64,000 bases of DNA from an uncultured Ruminococcus sp. (lineage in GTDB: Bacteria > Bacillota > Clostridia > Oscillospirales > Ruminococcaceae). Below are positions 47,675-55,760 of this stretch, piece by piece. Location: positions 62,001 to 126,000 of the forward strand of contig CASEUJ010000002.1 of the NCBI GenBank assembly GCA_949291125.1. The letters run 5' to 3'. Under the pieces are notes generated by a model. The model worked only from the letters and a program-made list of their open reading frames with translations. It was not told the DNA's origin and ran no database searches. The position numbers and the translations under genes were made by a program. Position 1 is the first letter of the stretch. Every line of letters starts with the position of its first letter.

Positions 47675-47870
47675 TAAAAACATTGCTGAAACTCTTTGTA
47701 ATCTGCTATTGGAAAATAGATTTGACGATCTTTGGGATTGTATCAAAGCATATATCAATTCAACCGAGGATGCGCGTGAGAAAGCAAATCTGCAGGAACT
47801 TTATCACTATCATTCGGAAAATAAAGAAGCTCTTGCAGGGTATTCCGACAGAGGCATAACTGTTGATTTG
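47673..47870 (+). pseudogene. Possible UPF0236/ISLre2-type transposase fragment
   Basis: About 65 codons: LLLENRFDDLWDCIKAYI, then KANLQELYHYHSENKEALAG and YSDRGITV. From memory this matches the middle of UPF0236 (ISLre2) transposase-like proteins. No N- or C-terminal catalytic part is present. Downstream, 47907-47933 is an 11-bp inverted repeat (TATTTGGCGGA and complement, 5-nt loop) that may be an element end. Confidence 0.4.
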
Positions 47871-48004
47871 CTGTACAAATTGAATCCTGTGAAAGTAGTT
47901 CGTCAATATTTGGCGGAACATATCCGCCAAATAATATATCCAGATTTGTTTCTACTTGTCTAACGATAGCATCCTCAATTTTACATATGTTTGCTTCAGA
48001 ACAA

Positions 48005-48118
48005 ATTAAAGCGTCTTTTCGCTGGAACAATTAAGCAGATGCTGGAAGCCGAGATGGACGAGTTATAAGAAGCATTCTGTCGCCGGCAACAACACCGGAA
48101 ACAGCAGCAAGACTTCTG
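48005..48118 (+). pseudogene. Possible IS256-type transposase fragment
   Basis: Short stretch reading LFAGTIKQMLEAEMDEL and then, after a frameshift, SVAGNNTGNSS. This resembles the start of IS256-family transposases (QMLEAEMDEHLGY, then an RNG motif). It is too short for certainty. Confidence 0.3.
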
Positions 48119-48124
48119 CATGAT

Positions 48125-48502
48125 TTATTCTTCACCCTTGTCATCTTCCAGATCAATTCCAAAACTTTCTGCTAACGCTTCTATAAATGCACGTTTCATG
48201 AATTCTTCGCTGATTGCCGGTTCACCACACTGTGCTATTGCATCATCTACCACTTCCATACACTGCGAGATATTCAGCGATTCACGTTCTTCAACCGAAT
48301 AACTAAAAAGCCGGATTTCTGAAACAGTATCGCAGGCAGTTTTCAGCTGTTCTGCCAATGTTTCTTTTTCCGAAAGCCGAAACGAAGGTTCCCCATGAAA
48401 ATAATATATTTTATCCAATTTCTTTACTACAATTTCTATATTATAAGAAACTTGATATAGCTCACCAAATATATTTTGTATATCTATTAGTTTAAATACC
48501 AG
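48125..48502 (-). CDS. Unrecognised small protein, probably a gene fragment
   Basis: The open frame begins just after a stop at about 48503 and reads IELVFKLIDIQNIFGELY, then DKIYYFHGEPSFRLSEKETL and an acidic end GIDLEDDKGEE (about 125 codons; 97 from the only candidate start, a TTG). The coding look is good, but no ATG or ribosome site is visible. It begins exactly where the brxC remnant ends, so it is most likely the 3' part of another gene joined by a deletion. I do not recognise the family. Confidence 0.4.
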   Translation of the reverse strand: MVFKLIDIQNIFGELYQVSYNIEIVVKKLDKIYYFHGEPSFRLSEKETLAEQLKTACDTVSEIRLFSYSVEERESLNISQCMEVVDDAIAQCGEPAISEEFMKRAFIEALAESFGIDLEDDKGEE

Positions 48503-48503
48503 T

Positions 48504-50251
48504 TCAATATTTTAGCTTTTTATTCTGATACAAATCGCCGAAAATAATGTTGGAAACCGCCTGTGATACCATAGCACTATCTACCGGCGTATGCTGTATT
48601 TCACGAGCAATGTCCTGTTCATCGTCAGTCAGGAACATGTATGTATCACCGCTGCGTGAAACATAATTCTGGGAAACCAATCTATCCAGAGAGCGCTGCA
48701 CATCCTGGCGCATATTGATCTTATCTGCACGAATATCGTCCACCATCAATATGGTAATATTATCGATATTTGCCTTGACATCATCCACATAACGAATCAG
48801 ATACAATAACTTGAGTATCTCTACATCATACTGTTCGATACCATCGCGATGATCCGCAGCCTCCTGACATCGGTCGATCACGCGGCGAATGGTACTTTCC
48901 AAAAATGTATGCACTGTATTGTAAAATAAAACGGTACCAGTGCATTCTCATCCTTATCCTGAATTGCCTGTGCAGCTTCTTGAAATCCAGACAACATAGA
49001 ACGTTCGCCGCCGGAGAGATGCTTTCCCGAATTGCCATGTTTCCGGATTTGTGCAAGCACATTCTGCATCAGACGGAACTGATAAGGCACAAAAGGATAT
49101 GTCTCTACAAAATCCCCTTCTCCGGCATAGCCCTTCAGATCCAAAATGGCATCTTTGAACGTGAAAAGATTCCGCAAAATTGCATGATTTTTTTCGTAGC
49201 TGATTTTCAGCATTTCTACTGCATTTTCATTTTTTGCAAGAATACGTTTCTTGATGACCTCATCCACAGAAGAGGAGGAAAGGCTCAATCGAGTATTGAA
49301 CCGCCCTTGGATTTTCGAAAAATCATCGCCGCTAATTTTGGTGATACTATCAATTGCCTCCTGGCTTGTCACCATGACCCAAACACGGCCTTCACATTTT
49401 GTACCGATCTCCTCCACAATGGTCTGGAGATTCAGCATCAGATCAGAATCTGAACCAATATATTGACCCACTTCATCTATCATAAAGAGCAGCCGGAAAT
49501 TTTTTCCTCGGCTGTCCACATATGCTTTAATTTCTTTTACCAACTGTTCAATACTCAGATCTACCTCTTCCTCACCATTAAACCAATTTCTTGCGGCTGT
49601 TTCACTAGTGACTGCGGCTTCTGTCAAAGCAGCAACAACATCCTCCTCGAAAAAGGCATATGCTTCCCGAACATTTTCCCAGCTGTCGCCGTTGATACGC
49701 TGAAAGCTCTCCTGAAATGCATCCATTTTGCCGGATTTGCTGATAAACTGTTCCAGCTTTGCCACCTTAAGATCATTTCCATAGAACCCTAGATGCTCAT
49801 AGAAAACTTTTGCAAACACCCGGAGAATTGCTGTTTTATCCTTTGTCAGCGGACTTTTAGAATCAATATTAAACAGAATTGTCTCTGTAGGCACATTGGC
49901 GCAGGTTTCTAACTGCGCAAACATCATTGGATCATCAAATTTTTCTTCAAAATAATCTATCGCATGTTTCCCAGCTACAACATCATTGGACAGCAAATAG
50001 GACAGCATTTTCAGAAAATGAGACTTACCACTGCCAAAAAACCCTGAAATCCACACACCGATTTTGTCAGTGGGTTGATTCAGGGATTTTTCATAGTTAT
50101 TCAAAAATGTATTGAAATGCTTGCGAAGTTCACGGGTAATGATATATTCCCGCAGTTCCGCTTCGATTGAGTTTTCATCATTTTGTGCAACCTTAATGAC
50201 CCCATTGATGAGACGGTTGATGTCGGATTGATATATGTCCTGTAAACGCAT
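48504..50251 (-). pseudogene. brxC: BREX P-loop protein BrxC, frameshifted and truncated
   Basis: BrxC is the large ATPase of type 1 BREX phage defence. The first frame (residues 1-445) starts MRLQDIYQSDINRLINGVIK and has Walker A GFFGSGKSHFL at 70-80 and MIDEVGQYIG. Near 48920-48930 the frame breaks: VPFYF is followed in the +1 frame by FYNTVHTFLESTIRRVIDRC, which is the expected continuation. The second frame runs ~140 codons to a stop at 48504. A full BrxC has about 1,200 residues, so roughly half is missing. It follows brxB by 15 bp. Confidence 0.85.
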
Positions 50252-50266
50252 TATGATTCCTCCAAT

Positions 50267-50824
50267 TTATAATAAATGAAATGCCCTGTAATAATTTCCA
50301 TCCGAAAATTCTCCGAACAAGCTCAGCTCTTGCCCGTTAAACTTTCCCGGATACAGCATTACAACCGGTATATCTGAAAAAATATGCTGCAAATTATCAA
50401 GGATCTTATGAGAGCGCATAAACGGATACACTTTCCCCACCCCGGTAATCAACAAAATATCACCATAAAGATGGGGCGCATAGTCCATTTTCTCTACAAA
50501 AACTTCTGGCGTTGCAAATTTCTGAAGCTGATGCAGCAAATATTCGGTTCCCTTTTTCTCTTCCATAGCCGGAATGGTTTTCAGAACACGTTTTTCTTCG
50601 CAGATCTGCAAAAAAATACGATACAAATCGCATTCCACAATCCGGAATGGCATATCACTTTGTTCCTTTAATTTTGAAAAATAACTACGAACAATCAATT
50701 CATCTTTTGGATTATAACAAAAAACATGGATTCCCACTTCATTGGATAATCCTTTGTTTTGCAGAAAAGACGCTTCGGAAAATCGTTTGGGAATCTGATT
50801 CAGTTGTTCAAGAATATTACTCAT
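50267..50824 (-). CDS. brxB: BREX protein BrxB (DUF1788)
   Basis: A 185-residue soluble protein with the DUF1788 pattern: MSNILEQLNQIPKRFSEASF at the start, ILLITGVGKVYPFMRSHKIL and VVMLYPGKFNGQELSLFG near the end. It is required for BREX in some systems, with a molecular role that is poorly known. The frame is intact. GAGGAAA precedes the chosen ATG, directly after the brxA stop. Confidence 0.85.
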   Translation of the reverse strand: MSNILEQLNQIPKRFSEASFLQNKGLSNEVGIHVFCYNPKDELIVRSYFSKLKEQSDMPFRIVECDLYRIFLQICEEKRVLKTIPAMEEKKGTEYLLHQLQKFATPEVFVEKMDYAPHLYGDILLITGVGKVYPFMRSHKILDNLQHIFSDIPVVMLYPGKFNGQELSLFGEFSDGNYYRAFHLL

Positions 50825-50832
50825 ATATTTCC

Positions 50833-51438
50833 TCACATGAAGCAATTAAACGCTGATAACGCCTGTAAATCGTTATTTTCTCGGATGCCATCTTCCAGTT
50901 CCGGGAACAGATATACCGGATGCAGTTCCTGAGACCTGGCATTGTCAAGAAAGTCGCATTCGATTAAAAACTTTTTCAGTACCTGTTGGATTTTTTTTAT
51001 GGTTGCGTCACTCCATGCGACAGCCTCCGGCACACGTTCCTGCAATTCCAGAAAAAACAAATTCAAATCCTTCTGCGAAAAATCGAACTGCTGGGTGCGG
51101 AATTTTTCTCCAATGACATTCACCATGAAGTCCCATACAATCGTATTCTGACGCATAATCGCATAAAGATTGATTTGCTTTGCCACCTCTGTTGGTGCAT
51201 GGGCTATCTGGTGTATGAGTGCATCTGATTCTAGCGCATCAATTCGCTTCAGACATGTATTCGTGATTGACCGCACCATACGTTCTGTTGGAAATTGAAA
51301 AAGATTGTGTTCCCGTATTTCCGAGAACACATCTTCTCTGCTCTTTCCGTCGCACAATAAAGATGCAACCGTTCTCAATTCAAAAAACAAAAACTGCTCT
51401 CGTGTCAACCCACCATTGTAATGATTGTTATCTCTCAT
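50833..51438 (-). CDS. brxA: BREX protein BrxA (DUF1819)
   Basis: A 201-residue helical DNA-binding protein of the DUF1819 family (YNGGLTREQFLFFELRTVASL, VNVIGEKFRTQQFDF, LHPVYLFPELEDGIREN). It is the first gene of type 1 BREX loci. AAAAGGAGC lies just before the chosen ATG. The frame is intact. A good promoter lies ~65 bp upstream, with a palindromic recombinase-like site in the leader between them. Confidence 0.85.
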   Translation of the reverse strand: MRDNNHYNGGLTREQFLFFELRTVASLLCDGKSREDVFSEIREHNLFQFPTERMVRSITNTCLKRIDALESDALIHQIAHAPTEVAKQINLYAIMRQNTIVWDFMVNVIGEKFRTQQFDFSQKDLNLFFLELQERVPEAVAWSDATIKKIQQVLKKFLIECDFLDNARSQELHPVYLFPELEDGIRENNDLQALSAFNCFM

Positions 51439-51451
51439 AAGCTCCTTTTTA

Positions 51452-51474
51452 TCGCAAAATTCGAGCTTTTGCGA
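51452..51474. repeat. Palindromic 8-7-8 site A (candidate recombinase site)
   Basis: Perfect 8-bp arms TCGCAAAA and TTTTGCGA flank the 7-bp spacer TTCGAGC. The next 15 bp, GAAAACATGCTATAA (first GA shared with the arm), recur after site B. The architecture equals that of tyrosine-recombinase core sites. It lies in the 5' leader of brxA. Confidence 0.6.
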
Positions 51475-51508
51475 AAACATGCTATAATAAACACATCTAC
51501 TTGTCATT

Positions 51509-51537
51509 ATGATAGCATACTTTCCGAAAAATGTCAA
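51509..51537 (-). promoter_or_regulatory. Predicted promoter of brxAB(C)
   Basis: On the minus strand TTGACA, 17-bp spacer, TATCAT. Transcription would start near 51502 and read through site A into brxA. Confidence 0.7.
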
Positions 51538-51545
51538 GACCTTTA

Positions 51546-51574
51546 TTGACATTCTTCTAGTTAATTCTTAAAAA
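51546..51574 (+). promoter_or_regulatory. Possible promoter of the recombinase gene
   Basis: TTGACA, 17-bp spacer, TAAAAA. The -35 box is perfect and lies 8 bp from the -35 box of the divergent brxA promoter; the -10 is weak. Confidence 0.4.
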
Positions 51575-51615
51575 TCATCTTGATTTTATTTATTTTAAAC
51601 AAGGAGTAACTAACT

Positions 51616-52706
51616 ATGGAGCGATATAATATTTATTATAGACGAGACGACGAGACGGACGCTATGAGGGGCGTATTTCGAGAGGAAAAAATAAAAATGG
51701 GAAACGAAAATATCAATATTTCTTTGGAAAAACAAGGGTAGAGGTGGAGAAAAAAATATCTGAAGCACGACAAAATGAAAAATCGAAGGGATATTGCATC
51801 AAAACAATGTCAGTCCTTTTTTATGAATGGTATCAGTCTATCCAACATCGTGTCAAGGAATCCACGGCTGCAAATTATATGATGAAGGCAAAAAAACATA
51901 TTTTACCTTTTTTTGAAAATTGTAGAATCGGCGATGTGATCCCAGCAAATATTTATGCGTTTATGGAGTCCAAAAAGAAAGATGGTCTTTCGAATCGATA
52001 CATTTGCGATATTATCATACTTATGAAATCTATTTTTAAGTACGCTGCAAAAACCTATCATATCTTTAATCCGATGGACGGCATCACTCTCCCAAAGAAA
52101 AAAGCACCTGATATAAAGCTTCTAGACGACAACGAACAAAGTCAGCTGCAACAGTACATCGCAAATCATCCAAATCGCTCTACGCTGGGCATCGCACTTT
52201 CTCTATCGACGGGCATTCATATCGGGGAACTGACTGCCTTGCAATGGGAGGATATCGATCTGAAGAAACGGATTTTGACCGTCAAAAAGACATTGCAGCG
52301 GGTGCAATGCATAGACGGGGCAACCAAGACAAAGCTGATCATAACGGAGCCCAAGAGTGAATCCTCCTGTAGAACAATTCCCATTCCGGAATGTATGGTG
52401 GAATTCCTCACAAAATTTCAGGGAAAGACAAAAGATTATGTAATTTCCGGATGTGAAAAGGCGACAGAGCCAAGAACAATGCAATACCGCTTTACAAAAA
52501 TCTTAAAAAACGCCAAATTGCCGTCAGTCCATTTTCATGCACTGCGACATATGTTTGCATCGAATTGTGTGAAACTGGGCTTTGATGTCAAGGCATTATC
52601 AGAAATTTTAGGGCATTCTTCCGTGGAAATCACGCTAAATCGCTATGTGCATTCTTCTTTTGAGCAGAAACAGGCGTATATGGAGCGATTGAAGTTAGCG
52701 TTTTGA
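51616..52706 (+). pseudogene. Tyrosine recombinase/integrase, frameshifted and with catalytic Arg replaced
   Basis: The original gene starts at ATG 51616 behind AAGGAG and reads MERYNIYYRRD. An 8-bp tandem duplication (ACGAGACG twice, 51642-51657) then shifts the frame. The correct frame resumes as GRYEGRISRGKNKNGKRKYQ and continues to the stop, giving an AP2-like arm domain, a SAM-like domain and a catalytic domain. Counting from the in-frame GTG at 51744, Lys204, His265, Arg268, His291 and Tyr301 are present, but the first catalytic Arg is His159 (STGIHIGEL, codon CAT at 52218). It is probably inactive. Confidence 0.8.
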
Positions 52707-52756
52707 GAAAAAGTTGTAGCTTGAAAATTGAAATACGGATTTGGTGATTGGTCGCT

Positions 52757-52779
52757 TCGCAAAAGCTTGAATTTTGCGA
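52757..52779. repeat. Palindromic 8-7-8 site B
   Basis: The same arms as site A, TCGCAAAA and TTTTGCGA, with spacer GCTTGAA. The reverse complement of this spacer (TTCAAGC) matches the site A spacer at six of seven positions, whereas the direct reading matches at none. The 15-bp tail GAAAACATGCTATAA is repeated in the same orientation as at site A. It lies 50 bp after the recombinase stop. Confidence 0.6.
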
Positions 52780-52864
52780 AAACATGCTATAAAATACCTT
52801 TGCGTTTTATTATTGTTAGTAGTATCTTGCATCACACATTTTTTAGTAACGAGCAAGAAAAAGC

Positions 52865-52902
52865 CACCAGATATCCAACGATTTTCTGCCGGATACCTGG
52901 TG
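52865..52902 (-). terminator. Terminator-like hairpin right of the recombinase
   Basis: CACCAG and ATATCC pair with GGATAC and CTGGTG with one mismatch around a 14-nt loop. On the minus strand it is followed by GGCTTTTTCTTG, so it would stop leftward transcription. Confidence 0.5.
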
Positions 52903-52962
52903 AAATTTTGGGGTTTCGATTAACGCGTATTCTTTGAGTAGGTATAATAGAGCCATGAGACA

Positions 52963-53178
52963 ATGATATCGCAAAATTGCTTGCAACTGCGAGAATTGTA
53001 GGACGAACAGAAACTTTCCCAAGCTGAACTGGTAAAGCGCCTGGGCTGTTCCCAGAAGACCTATTCGAGGTATAAATCCCACACTACAGAAATTCCGCTG
53101 GAGTACCTGATTTTCTTGGCATAATACTACCAGACCAGTACGGATTATTTGCTAGGCTTGACCCATAACGAAAAATGA
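52963..53178 (+). pseudogene. XRE-family regulator relic with two in-frame stops
   Basis: Read in one frame the sequence gives LRELxDEQKLSQAELVKRLG, CSQKTYSRYKSHTTEIPLEY, then LIFLAxYYQTSTDYLLGL, the standard XRE/Cro helix-turn-helix layout, where x marks TAG (52999) and TAA (53122). A promoter-like TATAAT lies at 52943. Both stops are single-base events, so decay is recent. It was probably the regulator of the mobile element. Confidence 0.75.
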
Positions 53179-53188
53179 CCGTCAAAAA

Positions 53189-53232
53189 AATCCCACTGAC
53201 AGAGAAAGTCGTGTTTCTCCATCGGTGGGATT
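53189..53232 (+). terminator. Nested-stem terminator after the XRE relic
   Basis: AATCCCAC pairs with GTGGGATT and an inner GAGAAA pairs with TTTCTC. It is followed by GCTGTTTTATTTGTTTTTT and preceded by seven A, so it can act on both strands. Confidence 0.65.
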
Positions 53233-53263
53233 GCTGTTTTATTTGTTTTTTCAAAAGAAAATG

Positions 53264-53520
53264 TCACTCCACCCCTAAATACCTCTGAATCACGCCCATA
53301 ATCTTATTTTGGCGCTTATACCAAAGCGGCAGAGTGTATCGCGTGATGAAAAAAGCTGAATCTTCCGAAATGAGTACATTTAAGTCACCAAAACCGAGCG
53401 ATCATTCCGATGATGAAGACGGCATCTGCAAAAATCTATTGCAGCAGCAATTCCACCCTGAAAATCCGAATATGGCTTAGGTACTTGGGTATAAGTAGCC
53501 CCATTTTTATGTTGCCGCAA
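53264..53520 (-). pseudogene. Unrecognised coding relic with two single-base insertions
   Basis: Three short frames join into one plausible protein: GATYTQVPKPYSDFQGGIAA, then ADAVFIIGMIAR, then FGDLNVLISEDSAFFITRYT and LPLWYKRQNKIMGVIQRYLG. Each break is one extra base in a homopolymer (A-runs at 53430-53434 and 53390-53393 on the plus strand). The 5' end is lost at the junction with the xylanase locus. I do not recognise the family. Sequencing error in the homopolymers is an alternative to decay. Confidence 0.4.
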
Positions 53521-53545
53521 AACATAACAATGATGCATCCTTGCG

Positions 53546-55735
53546 TTATGAAGATTTCTGCGGCAGATCTGCGTCAGTAAAACCGCTGATCTCTGCCAGT
53601 ACATATGCCTGTATCTGTGCAAGATCCTTAGAATCTACCATGCCATTCTGGTCAACATCGGCTGCCGTTTGCATTGAAACGGACGTAAATCCAGATTGTA
53701 TTCCTTGGCGTGCCAGCGCCAGATCAACACAATTTATAATGCGATCTCCGTTCAGATCTCCGAGCAGAAATGAAAGTTCTGCTGAACCATAGATTTGTGT
53801 GCCGCTTATAGCACCGATCGCTTCATCGATATAAAAGTTTGTCGTCTGTTTTGCAGTTTCCACGACAAGTTTCGCATCCTTTGCATTGACTGGGATCATA
53901 ACCTGATCGTCATAGAGCTGAACGTACGCTCCGCGAACTGCAGTTTTGGCATCAATGTTGAGATAATGTACTTCATTTGCTGAATCCGTATATTCGAGTG
54001 TCAAAAGCAACTGCTCAGTACACTTTCCCTCTAAAAATTGTGCAATCACGGAAAATGCATAAGATTCGCCGGGTTTGAACGTTTCAAGATCCAAATTCTT
54101 GGACGCACCGTTCCAGACCGCCGTTCGTTGAGAGATCAACAAGGCATTGGTGCCGGCATAGGGCGCCCTGCCACTCAGCCCCAGAGTGCAATCGCCTCGG
54201 GCGATCCAGTCGAAGTTTGGCGTCTCAAAGGTGTCGTGGAAGTAATAGCCGTTTTCGTCAGGCTGTGGCTGGGTAATGGTAGTAACTTCTGTTGTTGTGG
54301 TGGTAGTCGTTTTGGTCATTGCAGCCGTCGTGATTTGTGTTGTTGTGGTGGTAGTCGTTGTGGCCATTGTAGTCGTCGTGGTTTGTGTCGTTGTGGTGGG
54401 CTGCGTTGTCTGTGTCTCATCCGCTAGGTCGATTACAAAGGTAGAGATGCTTTCTGCTGGAAGCTGTGCCCAGAATCCACCATCGGCATTTTCCAGATTC
54501 GCCGTATGTGCTAGGTTCTCGTTGGCAGAGGTACGATAACGATCCACATTTTCAATGCTCTCTCCCACGTTGAAATACTGGGCATAGCCCTCACTTCCCA
54601 TATTGATGGCAACCACGACCATCTGATCCTCACCGGTGCGATAGGCAGAAACATAGACGTTTTCCGCAGGCTGTTCGGTGGCGTCAATGCGAACGCTGCC
54701 CGGGCGGACATACTTGGAATACTGCGCCATGCAATAGCCACGCTTACTGATGGCGCCGTCTTCGGTCATCAGGCCATAGCTGCGGCGGATATACCACCAG
54801 ACATATGCGCTCATATTGCCCACAACCAGACCGTTGTGGATGTTTTCTGCCACCTGAAGCGCTTCCGGATAGCGGTTGGCAGAGTCGGCGTCGCTGTTGG
54901 GAACGTAGACCTCTGTCATCCAGATCTCTTTTCCGCAGTTTTCCAGGTCAGGAAAATCCATCCACGACCGCTGGGTTCCATAAAAATGAGTACCAAACAG
55001 GTCGCAGTTTTCCATGGCTTTTTGGTTATTCAAAATCTTACGGTAAAAGGTTTTGCCTCCGTCGGCTACCCATGAAGCATTTTCCGGTGCATATTGAAAT
55101 GACTCTGGAGACATAAGTCTTGTACTTGTGATCTGATCACCATAGTTCGCAATAAAATCTGTGGTTTCGTCTGTCGACCAATAAGTCCACTCTGAGGCAT
55201 AATCCGGTTCATTTTGGACGGAGATAGCATATAGGTCTACTCCATTGTTTTTCATGTAGGTGCCGAAGTCATTGAGGTGCTGGGCGTAGGCGGCGTAATT
55301 GGAGCGTGGGAGGTGTAGCTTACCGTTGCTGCCGCCGGATTCTGCCAGATTCGAAGGCGGCTCCCAGGGAGAGGCAAACACGGTGACGCCCATGTCACTG
55401 GCATATTTCGCCGTGGGCACGGCTCGGTACCACTGGGTGCTGTCGGGATTGACAAATACCCGGAGTACCGTCAGCCCCAGCTGGTTGTCTCCGTTGCCAA
55501 AAGCCGTCTGCCGCTGGGATTCCGTCATGTCCTGTCCCGTCCACTCTGGGTGGTTGATGCCTCCAAAGCCTCGAATGGTCTGATAGGTGATGTTTCGGTT
55601 AATCACACAGGTGTCTGCCGCTGTGGCGGTGAGAGGCGTGTTGGATGCGGTACGGGGCATACCAGTACACAACAGGGTACCCGTCAAAGCTACCGCAACG
55701 ATACGTAATATTGTTTTTTTCAAAATCCGTATCAT
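53546..55735 (-). CDS. Secreted GH30 glucuronoxylanase with CBM22 and dockerin
   Basis: A 729-residue exported enzyme. Layout: signal peptide (1-~40), GH30 subfamily 8-like catalytic domain (~41-437) with acid/base Glu176 in SVQNEPD and nucleophile Glu275 in WMTEVYV, a Thr-rich linker (441-489), a CBM22 xylan-binding module (~493-640) and a type I dockerin (656-716; GDLNGDRIINCVDLALAR and ADVDQNGMVDSKDLAQIQAY). WWYIRRSYG is the loop that reads the glucuronic-acid side chain in GH30_8 enzymes. It should cut glucuronoxylan and dock to a scaffoldin. It follows the GH10/GH43 gene by 25 bp. Confidence 0.9.
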   Translation of the reverse strand: MIRILKKTILRIVAVALTGTLLCTGMPRTASNTPLTATAADTCVINRNITYQTIRGFGGINHPEWTGQDMTESQRQTAFGNGDNQLGLTVLRVFVNPDSTQWYRAVPTAKYASDMGVTVFASPWEPPSNLAESGGSNGKLHLPRSNYAAYAQHLNDFGTYMKNNGVDLYAISVQNEPDYASEWTYWSTDETTDFIANYGDQITSTRLMSPESFQYAPENASWVADGGKTFYRKILNNQKAMENCDLFGTHFYGTQRSWMDFPDLENCGKEIWMTEVYVPNSDADSANRYPEALQVAENIHNGLVVGNMSAYVWWYIRRSYGLMTEDGAISKRGYCMAQYSKYVRPGSVRIDATEQPAENVYVSAYRTGEDQMVVVAINMGSEGYAQYFNVGESIENVDRYRTSANENLAHTANLENADGGFWAQLPAESISTFVIDLADETQTTQPTTTTQTTTTTMATTTTTTTTQITTAAMTKTTTTTTTEVTTITQPQPDENGYYFHDTFETPNFDWIARGDCTLGLSGRAPYAGTNALLISQRTAVWNGASKNLDLETFKPGESYAFSVIAQFLEGKCTEQLLLTLEYTDSANEVHYLNIDAKTAVRGAYVQLYDDQVMIPVNAKDAKLVVETAKQTTNFYIDEAIGAISGTQIYGSAELSFLLGDLNGDRIINCVDLALARQGIQSGFTSVSMQTAADVDQNGMVDSKDLAQIQAYVLAEISGFTDADLPQKSS

Positions 55736-55760
55736 TTTTCTTATCCCTTTCTATGGGGGG

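Noticed and set aside
47755-48030. 91-codon minus-strand frame opposite the UPF0236-like fragment
   Set aside because: The plus-strand reading has family-like motifs; the minus frame crosses the inverted repeat and has no start signal.
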